From NCBI GenBank assembly GCA_027604705.1, contig JADHYV010000011.1, positions 434,001 through 498,000 of the forward strand: a DNA stretch of 64,000 nucleotides, written 5' to 3'. The notes beneath the pieces are model-generated. The model worked only from the letters and a program-made list of their open reading frames with translations, had not been told where the DNA came from and searched no databases. This document shows positions 44,701-59,308 of the stretch, in pieces. Source of the stretch: Allomyces arbusculus (taxonomy: Eukaryota > Blastocladiomycota > Blastocladiomycetes > Blastocladiales > Blastocladiaceae). The first letter of the stretch is position 1. Each line of letters starts with the position of its first letter. A program made the position numbers and the translations under genes.

Positions 44701-46733
44701 CACATTGTGTCCTCGTCGGTGACGTGGCACAGGTGCGGCTGCCGTCCGGGCCACGCTGACGAGACGGTGTACGGGCCGCCGCGTGCGTGAGAGAGCGTGT
44801 GCCGAGTGGCCGATGCCGTGGCTGCACCAGGTGGAAGTCGGAGGGACGGCGCACCCGTGCGTGAGAGTCCCGACGCCGAAAACGCCGAAAACGCGTCGTG
44901 TTTGATCCCGAGCCGTGCTGCGGTAGCCTCCATGATCTCGTGGAATCCGGGGCGCGTCGAGTACTTGACCTGCTGGTCGAGCGGGAGCATGAGCATTGGG
45001 ATGTTGAGCGCCGACGCGACGCGCACGTCGTAGTGGCCCATAATGTACCCGTGCAAGATGGGCGACGCGCCTGGGTCCTGCGCAATGATGCCACGAATCG
45101 TGGACTGCGCAGCCATGCTCGCGTGCATGGCGATGCTGAGCGGGCTCATGCGCGGCACGTGTGTGCGACATTCCGGGTAAATGATGGTGCACCGCGACGC
45201 GGCGCGCGGGAATCGGGTCGATCGGCCCAAGTACCTCAGCGCGAGTTCGACGAGCGGGTCATCGGCGGTTGACGTCACATAAATGACCTTGGTGCGGTCG
45301 GCCATGGCCGACGCGAGCCGCCCGGCGTGCATCGACTCGAACTGGCGCACGTCCTTCATCATGAACCGCACGCGCTCCTGCAGCGACGACGACGGAACGT
45401 GAACGTGGTAGAGCCACGAGCTCTTGACGTGGTCTTTCCAGTTGGTGACGAGGTGAGAGCGCAGCAGGGCGCACCGCGAGACGTGCGACTCGAGCGCTTT
45501 CTATGGGCCCCAGGAAAATGACAATGATAAACAAACGAGCAAGCATGCGCATGGCAGAAAAGCATACCGGGCACGGACCATGACTTGCTCGTAAAATTTG
45601 GCGCGCGTCAAGCATTTGCGACGGAACGCCAAGATCAGGCGCACGGCCGACTTGGACACGCACATTTCCGAGTAGACGCGGCGCTGCTGGGCCATGCGCC
45701 ACGTGGCCTGGATCTTGACAATAGCGGCCCAATGGCCGTCCATGCCGCGAAACCGTCGACCGGGCTGCGCCAAGAGCGCTTGCACGTGCGTCGCATTGAT
45801 GATGGCCGGTGCGCAATAGGCAAACGAGAGCTTGAAGGGGAGAATCCCGAGCGCCAGCTTCAAGGTGGTGCCGCCGTCGATGCGGATCAAGTCCACTAAT
45901 ACGTCGAGGCATGAGTAAGTGGAGTCAGAGGGCGCTGATGAACAATGTGGAGCGTCGAGAAATATACCAGCGTACAAGAGGCAAACGCGCTCGAGAAACT
46001 GGATGAGGGTGACGGCGTTGGCGAGGACGGCATGCGAGCGACCTTGAAGAAACTGCGCCAGTGCGGCATTCTCGACTATCCGGCCATTGGAAATAAACAG
46101 CTCCTGTCTAGATTCCTTTAGTAGAGTCAGTTATAGTCCTTCGACAAGAAACTGCGCGGTAGTCGCACGCTTGGGGCAATCGTACCGCGTGTCGCAGCCG
46201 GGTTCCGGATTGCCCTGGTCGTGGTCGTCGGTCGTCACGTCCAAGACTGACGGGAATGGCGTCTTGGGCACCAGAGATAGTGCACCTGGAGGCAAAGATG
46301 CAAGCACGTCAGCCGGGCCAAGCGCCGCAGCCCACTGTTGAGCGTCTCGCTCCCATCATCATACGTGGTCGTTTGCAGGCAATCGACTTGATGCCGGTCG
46401 TCGGAATGAGCGGGGCATGGTCCTGCTTGTTGCCCACCGTCCCATTCTTTCCCTGGGCAGGATCGGTGTGGATGGGCGTGGCTTTCGGGTGGAAATTGGC
46501 GAGCGCCGGCGAGAAGTCGACAAAGCGCGGGAGCACGCCGCGATTGATCAGCGGGTAGAGGCCTTGCTACATGGAAATGAGCGCGATGAAGGACGTCAGG
46601 TTGTATGGCGACGTTGTCGAACTTTGGGTCGGCCCGTTTGGGGCTCTTGCACAGGCCGGCAGCGCTGTGCAATGCGGTTGATGCCCACCCTTTCTACGCG
46701 CTCGGTCCAATATGACTGATTCCGTTGATCCAT
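41757..46733 (-). CDS. IQCH: IQ motif-containing protein H (IQCH)
   Basis: In animals IQCH is a sperm protein needed for flagellum function and RNA handling; it occurs mainly in flagellated eukaryotes. Eleven exons, complement of 46653-46733, 46365-46566, 46186-46285, 45968-46107, 45579-45895, 44124-45500, 43884-44042, 43501-43812, 43161-43423, 42952-43063, 41757-42884; introns 67-97 nt; 1396 residues in one frame. Seen: an IQ motif near residue 238 (AAIVKIQATWRMAQQRR), the large central block (KVIYVTSTADDPL, FLKTGGTIEAMFDGLTAERL, HVEIQPTGHVVLVSTWEQ) and HVCFDFITYTDRDEVVLHCI. GGTIEA and the FDF block are what I recognise as IQCH. The last 370 residues are low complexity ending in an Asp/Glu run, longer than human IQCH (about 1027). 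N-terminal exons are less sure than the core. Confidence 0.82.
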
Positions 46734-47132
46734 GGTGCCTATGCCAAGTTGGGTCGCGCTGCCGGAGGTCGGCAGCGGTCGGCAGCGGTCGACAGCGTTG
46801 TCGACGTGTCGCAGCAGCAAATCGACGGCGAGCGAGCTGAAGCTGGAAAGACGCGATATCGACACGTGCCAGTGACGTAGAGCGAGAACAGCCGTGATGG
46901 GCTGCTTTGAAGAGCGAAATGCGACACATCTTCAACGGCCACGTCGGCCAACACCTCCTCTTCACGTCCGGCACGCCGCTGTGGTCCAAGCTCTTAACGA
47001 CTTCTTGCACGACCCTCTGCTTCAGCGCCAAGTCGCCGCTGCCGCTCCCGCTCGCTCCGTGCTCCAGCTCCTGCCACGCCAACCCGCACGCGACTCTCGC
47101 TCGCCGAACCCAAGTTCGACTCCAAATCCAGC
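46734..47132. other. Divergent intergenic, IQCH / riboflavin kinase
   Basis: 399 bases between start codons. No TATA box or other clear motif was seen. Confidence 0.5.
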
Positions 47133-47903
47133 ATGTCGCCCGCCATCCCGCTCTCCGCGTCGGGCCGCCCGCTCATTGTCGGCGACAGCGAGCCGACAGC
47201 GCCCTACCCCGTCTTTGCCAAGGGCCTCGTCACGACCGGGTTCCAGCGCGGCAGCAAGCAGCTCGGCATTCCGACCGGTAAAAATTTTCGCATTGGACAC
47301 TTGCAGGCGGCCAATTTTGGGCTCGCGGCTGATCTACAGCGTGTATGCTAGCGAACATGCCGCAGGAAGCGGTCGACCACATTGCGCACACGGTTCAATC
47401 TGGCTCCGGCATCTACTACGGGTGGGCGTCGGTCGGAAACGACGCGACCGTCTACCCCATGGTCATGAGTGTCGGCTGGAATCCGTTCTTCAAGAACGAA
47501 AAGCGCACGGCGGTGCGTTTTCTCGCGCTCGGCTTCCTTGTGTTACGGCTCGCACTGCCTGACCTGCGATGACGTTCATGTAGGAGGTGCACATTATCCA
47601 CCAATTTGACGAGGACTTTTACGACCACGAGCTGCGCATCATTATCGTCGGCTACATTCGCGACGAAAAAAACTACACGTCCCTCGGTACGACGTGATGC
47701 GTGATTCTCGACCCTCCTCCTGCTTCGTGGACGAACAACTGACCTGATGCTCGCCCACAACAGATGCACTGATTGACGACATCAAGACCGACATTCAAGT
47801 CGCCGAGCACTCGCTGAAGCGGCCCGCCTACCTCGCTCTCAAGTCGGACGCGTTCTTGGCCCCGCCACCTCCAGCAACGACCAACGCTAATGGGACGAAT
47901 TAG
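47133..47903 (+). CDS. FMN1: Riboflavin kinase
   Basis: Phosphorylates riboflavin to FMN with ATP, the first step of flavin cofactor synthesis; feeds complex I and many flavoproteins. Exons 47133-47277, 47352-47512, 47584-47686, 47764-47903; 182 residues, the usual size for a fungal single-function enzyme. Motifs: RPLIVGDSEP, then TTGFQRGSKQLGIPTANMP made across splice 1 (the PTAN nucleotide-binding loop), YYGWASV, PMVMSVGWNPFFKNEKRT, EVHIIHQFDEDFYDHELRI and VGYIRDEKNYTSLDALIDDI. All sites expected for flavin and ATP/Mg binding are present. The N-terminus is short, so cytosolic location is likely. Confidence 0.95.
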
Positions 47904-48259
47904 CCCTCGAGTCGCTGGCCATTTCGCTTGCTTTCATCTGACACTTTGCTGGCCGCGAGCTGCCGTGCGCCGCCAGTTTATTTTTGTGTTGATTTTGTCC
48001 TTGATCGACGTGTATGCATGTTCGATTCGTTGCCCACTTGCGCAAATCCAGATGTTTTAGCGATCCGAATACAATACGAGCCGTGTCTAGATGACGCAGC
48101 GTTACAACTTGCACCGTTCGCGTTGCCGAACCTCTCCCTCCTCCATTCATATGCCTCCACCGCGAGGGCGCGAGGAATAGCTGGTATCACTTGCTCTCTC
48201 GATGAGCCAAAATTAAATACATTTGCCTCAAACCATCACACCAAAGAAAGGAACATGTC
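47904..48259. other. Convergent intergenic, FMN1 / DPH7
   Basis: 356 bases, 3' ends of both genes; AT-richer and gene-free. Confidence 0.5.
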
Positions 48260-49539
48260 CTACTCTATCGCTGCTGACCAAAAATGCAATGCATGATCGT
48301 AAAACGAGCAACTTGCGACGTGCGATCCACCCGGCAGGCACCAGTCGACGCCATACGCGAGCGATTCTTGCTTGGTGTACGAGTGTGCGATGGTCGCGCC
48401 TAGGATGCATCCGATCCCAACGTCAGTGCCGGCCGAGCACGAAATGATGCCCAGCAGCAACGTACCACCAGCCGCGTCCACGTCTACCACAAAGAACCCG
48501 GCGTGCATCCCCGCCACGACCATCCTCCCTTCGTCGTGCGGGTGCCACTTGATCCGCCATGCGCCGCCGCCCACATGCACGTCGTGTACCGGCCGACGCA
48601 TCGCGCGGCGGTCCCAGATCAGCACGTGCTCGTCGTAGCTGCCCGTGGCCAGAATGTGATCTTTTTTTGGGTGCGCCTGCGCGGAACACACACCGGCCTC
48701 GTGTTTCCGGCTCGTCACGATCGGCGACAACAAGTCGGTGCGAGTGTCCCAGAGCTTGAGCAACATGTCGTCGCCACCCGTCACGAGCGTCGTCGGATCC
48801 GCATAGGCCGCGATCCAAGCTTCAAAGTCGTGCGCGGCAAATTCGGTGGCTGCGGTCGCACCCGTCGTGGTGCATTGCAGAATGGTGACGGCGCCCGTGC
48901 TGAGACTGACGGCAATGTTCGCGTCGGCGGCGTAATATCTGGCGACGAGGAAAGAGGAAAAGGGTCAGGATCATGGGAGGAGGAGGATGGTGCGCGAGTC
49001 CGCCGGATGCTGCGTACCGTGGCAAGCGATTGGCCCAGTCGAGCGACAGGCAGAGCGTCGTCGGGTCGTCGAGCGAGAACGTGAAGTGGTGCGCGAGTTG
49101 CGGTACTGCCGGCGAGGACGCAGCGGTAAGCTGCCAAAACTGCACTTGACCGACTGAATTGGCAATGGCGAGTGTTTCCTGCGCGAGGTGCGGGTCGACG
49201 GCGGCGCCCCACTTCATGTCGAGGATCGCGGGCATGTCGACGCGTTGCGTTTCCTGAATCGCAAATCGACACTGGCTGTCAGCAACCACTGGCGTCGGGT
49301 CAGGCCCACATCCTCGGCGTGATCAAGCTAAGCACCTTCAGCCCAGCTGGGGACGCCGTGTACAGGACCAGCCGCCCGAGCCGGTCGGCGGGCTTGGCAT
49401 TTTCCACGGACCCGTCATCGCCCGGCTTCTTGCGCAGCTGGTAGGTGCCGAGCGTAACGGTGGTGGGCTGGCTCGGGCACGTCTCGACCGAGTCGGCCGA
49501 GTACTCGGTGTCGATGGCCTGAAGCGTTGGTGGTTCCAT
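48260..49539 (-). CDS. DPH7: Diphthine methyl ester hydrolase, WD40 protein Dph7
   Basis: Removes the methyl ester from methylated diphthine on elongation factor 2, allowing the last amidation step of diphthamide synthesis; cytosolic. Exons are complement of 49336-49539, 49018-49253, 48260-48938 (introns 82 and 79 nt); 372 residues. WD40 blades seen: ILDMKWG, LSLDWANR, VTGGDDMLLKLWDTR, ATGSYDEHVLIWDRRAMRRP. Then VGGGAWRIKWHPHDEGRMVV and AGMHAGFFVVD, which is the Dph7 signature, and the end SLAYGVDWCLPGG...SFYDHALHFW. Intron 2 begins GTACGC at a codon split, restoring NRLPRYYAADANIAV. Confidence 0.9.
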
Positions 49540-49984
49540 CACTGTGGTCGCGCTGATCACTGAGGAAGCTGCTGCCGTCGACGAGTCCGGTCCAAGCGCG
49601 CGTGATGATCTTACCGGGGCTAATTGTGCTGCAAGTCTTTGCGTTCAAGTTGTCGAGTTGGTGGGTGGTTGGCGTGCATCCATCTGGGTCCCGGTTGAGT
49701 CGAGGCCGCGATCTGAACCCCTCGAAAGCTGGATTGGCGATACCTGCCACCTGCTTGCGGGTGGAAGCAAATGAGCGGCGAATCACGTTATGTGATGCGT
49801 CGATGAAGGTGATTTGGCAAAAATACAGCTGGAGATTACGCACGTGCATGCACGTGTTGTTGTGCCTGTGCCGGACGAGCTCGTCGTTTCGGCTGGCGGT
49901 TGGCCCACAGCGCACCACGTCGGTTGTCGTGTCTGCCCGCCGCTGTCATTCGCTGTTGCGCACGACCCCGGAAGGAGTACCAAC
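49540..49984. other. Divergent intergenic, DPH7 / ATP2
   Basis: 445 bases; AT-richer than neighbours. No TATA box was seen, though ATP2 should be highly expressed. Confidence 0.5.
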
Positions 49985-51832
<1,848 letters not shown>

Positions 51833-52321
51833 GGCGGTGGTGCCAAGTCCCGGTCGTTGAGTCAGGTCGACGTGCGCATCGCGTCGGCTGGACACGACGA
51901 ACCATGTCGCGATGGCGAAGTCGTGCCGGTAACCCAAGAGGTCGCGGGCGCGGCATGGTGTCGTGATTTGCTCTCAGTACCCCTACCCTTTTCTCTCGCT
52001 TCGTTCGTCCAAGCACACATTCGTTTGTTCCGTAGTTGTGTGATCGCTTGTCCATCTTCTTTTTTATAATCCAAATGGCTAGCTCGCGTTCCTTTTTTGC
52101 TATTGCTAGACCAGTTTCGGGATGGCGTTGCACGAACCTCCAAACCAAACAAATAAAACTGGAATTTCGTTGAGGAACAATCAAGACGCGCGTGCACGTC
52201 GTGACGAAGGTCGAGTTCGAGTTCACTCCTCTCGTTCCCTGGATGTCAGCTTTGCCAAACAGCATCAGACCGACGTTTCGCATCCGAAACCATCACTATT
52301 TCCGTTTTCTTCCTTCCAACG
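51833..52321. other. Convergent intergenic, ATP2 / LRR gene
   Basis: 489 bases; T-rich segments after ATP2 (near 52050-52110) fit a 3' UTR. No gene. Confidence 0.5.
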
Positions 52322-54728
52322 TTACACTCCAGCTGGCAGGCCGGGCCACTCGCTGCGGCACGCGGCCGAGCAAAACGCGAACCGGCATGGCACATCGCGA
52401 TTATCCAACACGCGCAAGAACACGACTGTTTCAAACGGCGTCTCGTGCGCGGCCCCCTCCTCATCATCGCCGCCTCCGTCCCCCCGAACCACCTCCTTGT
52501 CGTCACCAACGACAGGCACCGAGTCAGCCCATCCATCGACCCTCGCCAAATCCTCATCCGTAGTAAACGCGCCGCCGCACGCGTCGCACCGCCGCGGCTC
52601 CTTGAAGTACGCAACAACGCGGTCCGGCAACCCGACCGTCGCGGCGGACAAGCAGTCGGGTACAAGAAACAACGGCTGCGACCTCAGAATCCCATTCACG
52701 GCAAGCGTGCGCAATCGCGGCGCGGTACGCGGCACCGACTGCACGATGGGCGCGCCGACGACGGGCGGCACGTGCCATGGGTTCGAGTAGAGCGCGAGGT
52801 GCCGCCAGTTGAGTGCCGCGAAGGCGGCGGGGATCGCCGTGAGTTGGTTCTCGCACACGTCGAGCGCGCGAAGACTCGATGCAATGCGTGGGGTAGGGGA
52901 CGACGCGGACCGCGTGTATCGGAACCGTGACGGGAGGGAGGTGAGCTGGTTGGCGCGGACGTTGAGGTAGGCCAGGTGTGGGAGGAGGAAGAGCGACGGT
53001 GGGAGCGCTGTGAGCCGGTTGCGCGAGAGATCGAGTTTCTCAAGGTACACGAGCGTCAGGATGCTCGGGTCGAGCGAGACGAGTTGATTGCTATTGCACG
53101 ACCGTGTCAGCGAGAATGACGGAGACGTTGAGAGCGGGATGTACCTATACAGCGTCAAAATACGCTGGAGCCGAATGGATGTCACTTTCTCGTTCTCGTG
53201 CAACCAGATTCGGAGGAGAAGAACGAACCAGCGCTTGAAGTGGAGACAAGTCAGGCAAACTCGAAAGTTGGTTCCCGCCGAGACCCAACTCGCGAAGCCG
53301 CTTCAGGCCGCAAATATCGGGCGGGAGCTTGGTCAACTCGTTCTGGCTTTCATTGATCAGACCGAATCAGTCATCGAGTTGGTATCGAGCGAAGCCGAGC
53401 GCGAAATACACGGACCTCAAGTTGAGCCACTCGAGGCTGCGGAGCGAGCCAATCTGGACCGCGGCCAGTCAGTCCAAGCGCACCAGACGCGAATGAACAC
53501 GGTGTGGAGGGGTGACGGACCTCGGATGGGAGCGAACGAATCCGATTTGAGCTCAAGTCGAGCTTGACGAGCCGACGCAGCTGGCCAATGGCTGGTGGCA
53601 CGTCCTGAAGCCGGTTGTTGAAGAGCGCGAGCTGCACGAGACGGTGGAGGCTCAAGACGGCCTTCGGAAGACTAGTCAGACCGCACTCGCTCAGCCCGAG
53701 ACCCGTGAGTTTTCGGAGCACGGCGAGCACGACGAGCGACGGCAGCTGTTCCGTGTCACCCTGGATCGGATTCGACGTCAAGTCGAGCCAGGCCAGAGAT
53801 TCGTGAAGCAGCTCGAGGCAGGCGGGTAGGCTCGCGAGTTGGTTTCGAGCGCTGAAAACGTTTCACGAAGCCTTCGTCAGAGTTGTATCGTCGACAGTGG
53901 GTGAACTGGACGGATCGAGAAACGAACAGCGAAAGTCGCTTGAGGTTCGAGAACTGCTCAATCGACTCGGGCAGTTCGGTGAGACCTACGTTTGGGCCGA
54001 TAAAACGCTCAGAACTCCTGCGGCCTAGTTATCGAGCATCAAGTCAACGTACGGTTCTGCGAGAGATCGACCGCGACCACCGTATCCGGATCCACGCCGC
54101 TCCACAAGTCCTCGGTGACCAGCTCCAATCCGCGGCGGCTTAAGTCGTGCGACACTTTGGCCTCGGGTCCCGGGACCACCGCAGATCCTTTTGCGTGTCG
54201 CTCCTTGGGCCGTAAACTGAACGTGACGCGCCGCGTAATGTTGGCCGGGCTCGGTGGGGCGGTCGCGTCGGCAGTGCGCACGCTGCGAAGTGACGAGGCC
54301 GCCGACGCGGTCGGGGTTGGTGGCTGCGACGCGGTCGTGCGAGCCGGCAGAGCCATGGACCGCGGACTCGCGGGCATGGCGGCGGGCTTCATAGGCGTCG
54401 TGACGGGTTCCGAAGCAACCGAGGCGGACCGGAACCGGCGCAGCGATTCGGCCGACGCACTGATGGGACCAGCAGCCGCGGGAGCGTTTGCGAAGCGGTC
54501 GTACTGCGTCTTGGGCCGGCGCACGAGCCGCACGAGAATGGGCAGGCAAAGCGTCCACGCGGGCGGGTCTGTCGGGACCGGCTGATGCGTTGCGGGTGCG
54601 GGACCGTTGCTTGAGCGCGTGGGTGGGTAGAGTTGGCGGCGCACGGCGGTTGCGGGCTCGGCGGTGTGCGCGGCACGGAGCAGGTCGGTGCGGTCGAGCG
54701 TGGCCGTGCTGCTGGCTGGGCGGTTCAT
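52322..54728 (-). CDS. Leucine-rich repeat protein with C-terminal Cys motif
   Basis: Seven exons, complement of 54053-54728, 53928-53985, 53521-53851, 53416-53453 (38 nt), 53229-53346, 53145-53164 (20 nt), 52322-53090; introns 54-76 nt; 669 residues in one frame. After a 220-residue Pro/Ser/Ala-rich head come about 11 repeats of the LxxLDLSxNxLxxLPxxI type (DLSQNRLTELPESIEQFSNL, LDLSSNRIRSLPSEIGSL, LSQNELTKLPPDICGLKRLR, LYSNQLVSLDPSILTL), each rebuilt cleanly by splicing. After the repeats comes VVAYFKEPRRCDACGGAF and then CRFAFCSAACRSEW, a likely zinc-binding pair of Cys motifs. Probably a cytosolic adaptor; similar LRR-Cys proteins exist in fungi, but I cannot name an orthologue. Start chosen as the only upstream ATG in frame. 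Confidence 0.85.
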
Positions 54729-56657
54729 GCTGGTCCAGCTGGATCGCGACTTGAAGCTGGTCGCTGCGGGCGGATCGACAGCGCGGCCGGGCGGCAAACC
54801 ATTCGCCTTGCAGTCGACTGGCGTTTGCAGCAAGTTGTGGGCGCTCACGCCGTGCAGGCGCTGCTCAGTGTTCGGCTGCAGATTAAGCCGACGGTGGTTG
54901 AACAGGCTGCTTTGATGCACTGCCAACTCGCGTGTCGCAGTCACCTGATGGCAATCAGAGCAAAATCAAGGCCGTCGCGGCCAGCACTCTGCGCCATCTG
55001 CCGCTCGATGAGAATGACGCGGCAGAAGACATCGGCGAATTCAACTTGAGCCTCGCGTTTGGCGGCCATGTCAGTGGTTTTGCATGCACGCGCTCAGAAG
55101 CGTGGTGGCGGGCCGGTCCATCGATCTTGTTAGATTTCAGAGCCAGCAAAACGGGCCTGCGGGACGCCTTGACCGCGACGCACAGATCGGCCCTCACTCA
55201 ACCGCAATCGGACACTCCTCGTCGCTTCCGGCGGCCAATCCGGGAGCCAATCCGTCGACAGTTCCGACACTGTGGACGAGTTGAGCAGCAAATGTCGGCG
55301 CGACGCAGTTCCAGACAAGCGGTGCCGTCCACAGCAAGTGTGTCGTCATCGCCGTGCAATCATGAGCGATGGGGGTGCCAGTGGAGGCCAGGCGCTTAAG
55401 GGTGTTGTTTGGGTGGAGAATGTAGCCCCTCGCGTTGCAGCTCACTCAATGTGGTGACGATTGCAACAAGACGTCCGCACTTGTGGATCCAGGGCGGGAC
55501 GGGTATGATGGGAGATTACCCTCATCACAAGAATTTGGCCGACTGAGCAGTACAGTTGATCGGCATCATGAGAGTCGCGGAAAGCGTGCCGCTGTAATGC
55601 GCCTCGAGCAACAAAACGAGAAGAAATCACTTCGCCATGCATGCACACCTCTTCAATGAACTGCTTGGCTGCGAGCGAACAGGAACGCCGTGAAGTGGGT
55701 GAGCAGGTCATGTAGCGAGTGTAGATCCCTCGTCGATGCGCGAGTGTTGGCAGTAGGCCCAGACTCGAGCAGTGGTTGGTCGCAATTGTGGCGGGGCTCT
55801 CCACCTCGCCGACAGCAGTGATGACGATGACAAGCAGAGGAGCTTGCTCTCAAGTCGGGATCGAACGCATTGTCGGTGTCAATAGTTGCGGACTCGGACA
55901 CACGCAGATCGAAGTCTTTGCCAATTTCTTGAGTTACGACAGCGTACCGTCAAAGTCCTCGGACAGCTTGAGCAACAGAAACTCTGATAACACGGAGTCG
56001 AGCCAAATAGACATGTCGGTCCAAACACGCGCAGGTACACATGCTTGGCGAAAGTGCGGGCATGGAGGTCACGTCCGGCTGGCGGTTCGGCGTGGGAACC
56101 GGGTTTCGGCCGCATCGCCCATTAGCGGGCAATTGTCGGCAATTGTGTCGCGACGAGCGAGCAAGAGGGGCGGGAAGAGTTGATAACGTGTTGAATAGGT
56201 CGTTCGCTTTTGCTGAATCAAGGTGTTCTCGAAACTGCCATGTCACTCGCTCATGACTATGACATGGCCGGCAGAACACAGTTACGCGTTCTCTCCAGCT
56301 CCGGCTCAGTTCACTCAAATGTCCTTGACGGCCTTCTAGCCCGCTTTCTATCGTCATGATGGCAATCGAGGTGTGCCTGACTTCGTCGGCGCGATGCGCG
56401 AACCATGCGACCGCGTTGACCCTATCTCTGTGTCGAACTGAGCGCAATTCGAGAGGCCAGAAACAACAGTACTCGTCGACAAACAACAACAGAAGCGAAC
56501 GCCATCATGTTCAACGGCATCGACAAGAACCCCCAACGAAACGACAGCAGCTGTAACCGCCTATTTCAACGGCGGCCGGCCGCTCTCTCTCTTTCTCTCT
56601 CTGATCGGCACAGACGATCCTCCCTCCTCACAGCCACACCAACGCGACTCGTCGCCT
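54729..56657. other. Intergenic, 1.9 kb
   Basis: Upstream of the LRR gene and downstream of UBC4. Both strands have ORFs below 180 codons with no motif. No tRNA-like fold or repeat was noticed. I see nothing I can support. Confidence 0.45.
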
Positions 56658-57582
<925 letters not shown>

Positions 57583-57943
57583 GGTGTTGCGTTGCGGGTA
57601 GAGAGGAGCGGTGTTGGAGGGCGGTACGCGGCGTGAGCAGCGGCTGCAGCAAGTCGACGGTTCCAAGCGGGCCACGCAGGAAGTGACGAGGAGGCGGCGG
57701 CCGAGAGATGGTTTGGTCGGGTTTGCTCTCGCGACGGCAGCGAACAAGCCAAAGCAACAGGTGCGCTCCCGGCCCAAGGGTCGCGCGCGCGTGGCCTGCG
57801 ACAGGCCTGGCATGTCACGATCGCCACCTTTCTGAGCGCGCCGTCCTGTCCCCCGCTGTCTCCCGGATCGCGAATCCGGATCCGCGCTCACAAATCCCTC
57901 CCCCTTTTAACGTAAACTGCTCGAAACAGCCTCCAACATAAAT
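57583..57943. other. Intergenic, UBC4 5' flank / POP4 3' flank
   Basis: 361 bases in a tandem minus-strand arrangement. CG-rich; no clear promoter element. Confidence 0.5.
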
Positions 57944-58921
57944 TCACGCCATGTCGACCGTCGCGCGCGACTTCATCTTGCGCGCCGCGCGGTCGGCCGA
58001 CCGGTAGGCCACCTGGTCGCCGTGCACCGTGTACTTCCACGTGCCCAGCACCACGGTCCACTGCGCGCCCGGCTTGGCCACCGTCACGACGCGGTTCGCT
58101 TCGGTCACGACCTTGAGCGTGCGTGCTGACTCTTGCACGACGATCCCGCTCACGCCTACCAGCGTTGGGTTCTTGGCGCGCGTCACCACCACCTTGGCCC
58201 CGTGCCAGTCGGCCTTCGCGACCGCCGCCGCACGCAGCGCTGCGTCGGCCATGCCCGCAACCAGATCGTCCATGTACGCGCGCCAGAGCGCGTGCAGCGG
58301 CGCGTACGTTGCGTACTCGCGCGCGACACCCGACGGGATCGCCGTCAACTGCATGCGCCGGCGCTCGGTCGCCGACAGCCGCTTGCGTCGTGCGTCGGCC
58401 TTGGCGGGTCGCGACCGGTGCTTGGATGGCCGAAACTCGTCGGGCAAGTTGTCGAGCGGCAAGGCCACGTCCGAGGCCACGCGGTCGGTCGTCGACTTGA
58501 CAATCCCGCCCTTGTTGGTGTGCGGCGACTCGGACGTTTCAATCGCGTGTTTGACAAACGTGTGCGCAAACGGCCGCCGCCGTCCTCGGTGGTCGACAAC
58601 CGAAGGATCCTACTCCAAGCGCAGACTTTGTTCAGGATGGGTCCAGTGCATTGGATGGGCACCGTCATGACGGCAAAAAAATATAACGGACCTTGAGGTC
58701 GAACGTGCCGTAGCGCTTGGGCAAGTGCTTGTACAGCTGGTCATCTTGCACCCGAAACAAATATAATTGTCAGACTTGGGGATCTCGGCGACCATGGTGC
58801 AAGCAGGAGAGCCGTGGGGCTGAATCATCCATGCTTGTTGGGAAGCAGCTTGGCGAGACGGACCTGGTGCGGTCGGGTTGGGTGCAGACGATGATGATGA
58901 TGGCGCGCTGCTCGAGTCCAT
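57944..58921 (-). CDS. POP4: RNase P/MRP protein subunit Pop4 (Rpp29)
   Basis: Protein subunit of RNase P (tRNA 5' maturation) and RNase MRP (rRNA processing), nuclear/nucleolar. Exons are complement of 58864-58921, 58692-58744, 57944-58609; 258 residues. After a Ser/Pro-rich start comes LYKHLPKRYGTFDLK, then a basic stretch KHRSRPAKADARRKRLSATE, then the Rpp29 Sm-like fold: YATYAPLHALWRAYMDDL, KADWHGAKVVVTRAKNPTLV, GVSGIVVQESARTLKVVTEA, and the end RSADRAARKMKSRATVDM, which parallels RSSERSAKKFKAKGTIDL of human POP4. Both introns restore codons cleanly; the first uses donor GTCCGT and is 119 nt. Confidence 0.93.
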
Positions 58922-59308
58922 GATGCTGGTGGGCAAACTGTTCCCGTAGTATTGCAGCAAGTTGCGGGAATAGAGAAATGGTCGTTCAGAGAGAACGATG
59001 ACGAATATCGACTCAAGCTGCGGTTGCTGCTTGTCTTTGGTGAGTCGAGCATGCTCTCAAGCCGATCAGAAAGAAATCACATTTGTCCTAAAACAACCGA
59101 AGAAATCTGGACGTGTTGCTCAGGGAATGATTGTTATTCACGGGCCTTTCGGGCCCGGGCAAGAGGAATAGGGACGAGATAGGAGCCACGATGGGCTCAG
59201 GGGATTAAAAAGATTGGGTGTAGTGATACTCACGGACAACGATCTCGAATTCATCGAAAACCAAAACAAAACGGCATGTGGCCAAACATTAGAAAAAATT
59301 GAACAACG
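58922..59308. other. Intergenic, POP4 5' flank / telobox MYB 2 3' flank
   Basis: 387 bases, AT-richer, gene-free. Confidence 0.5.
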
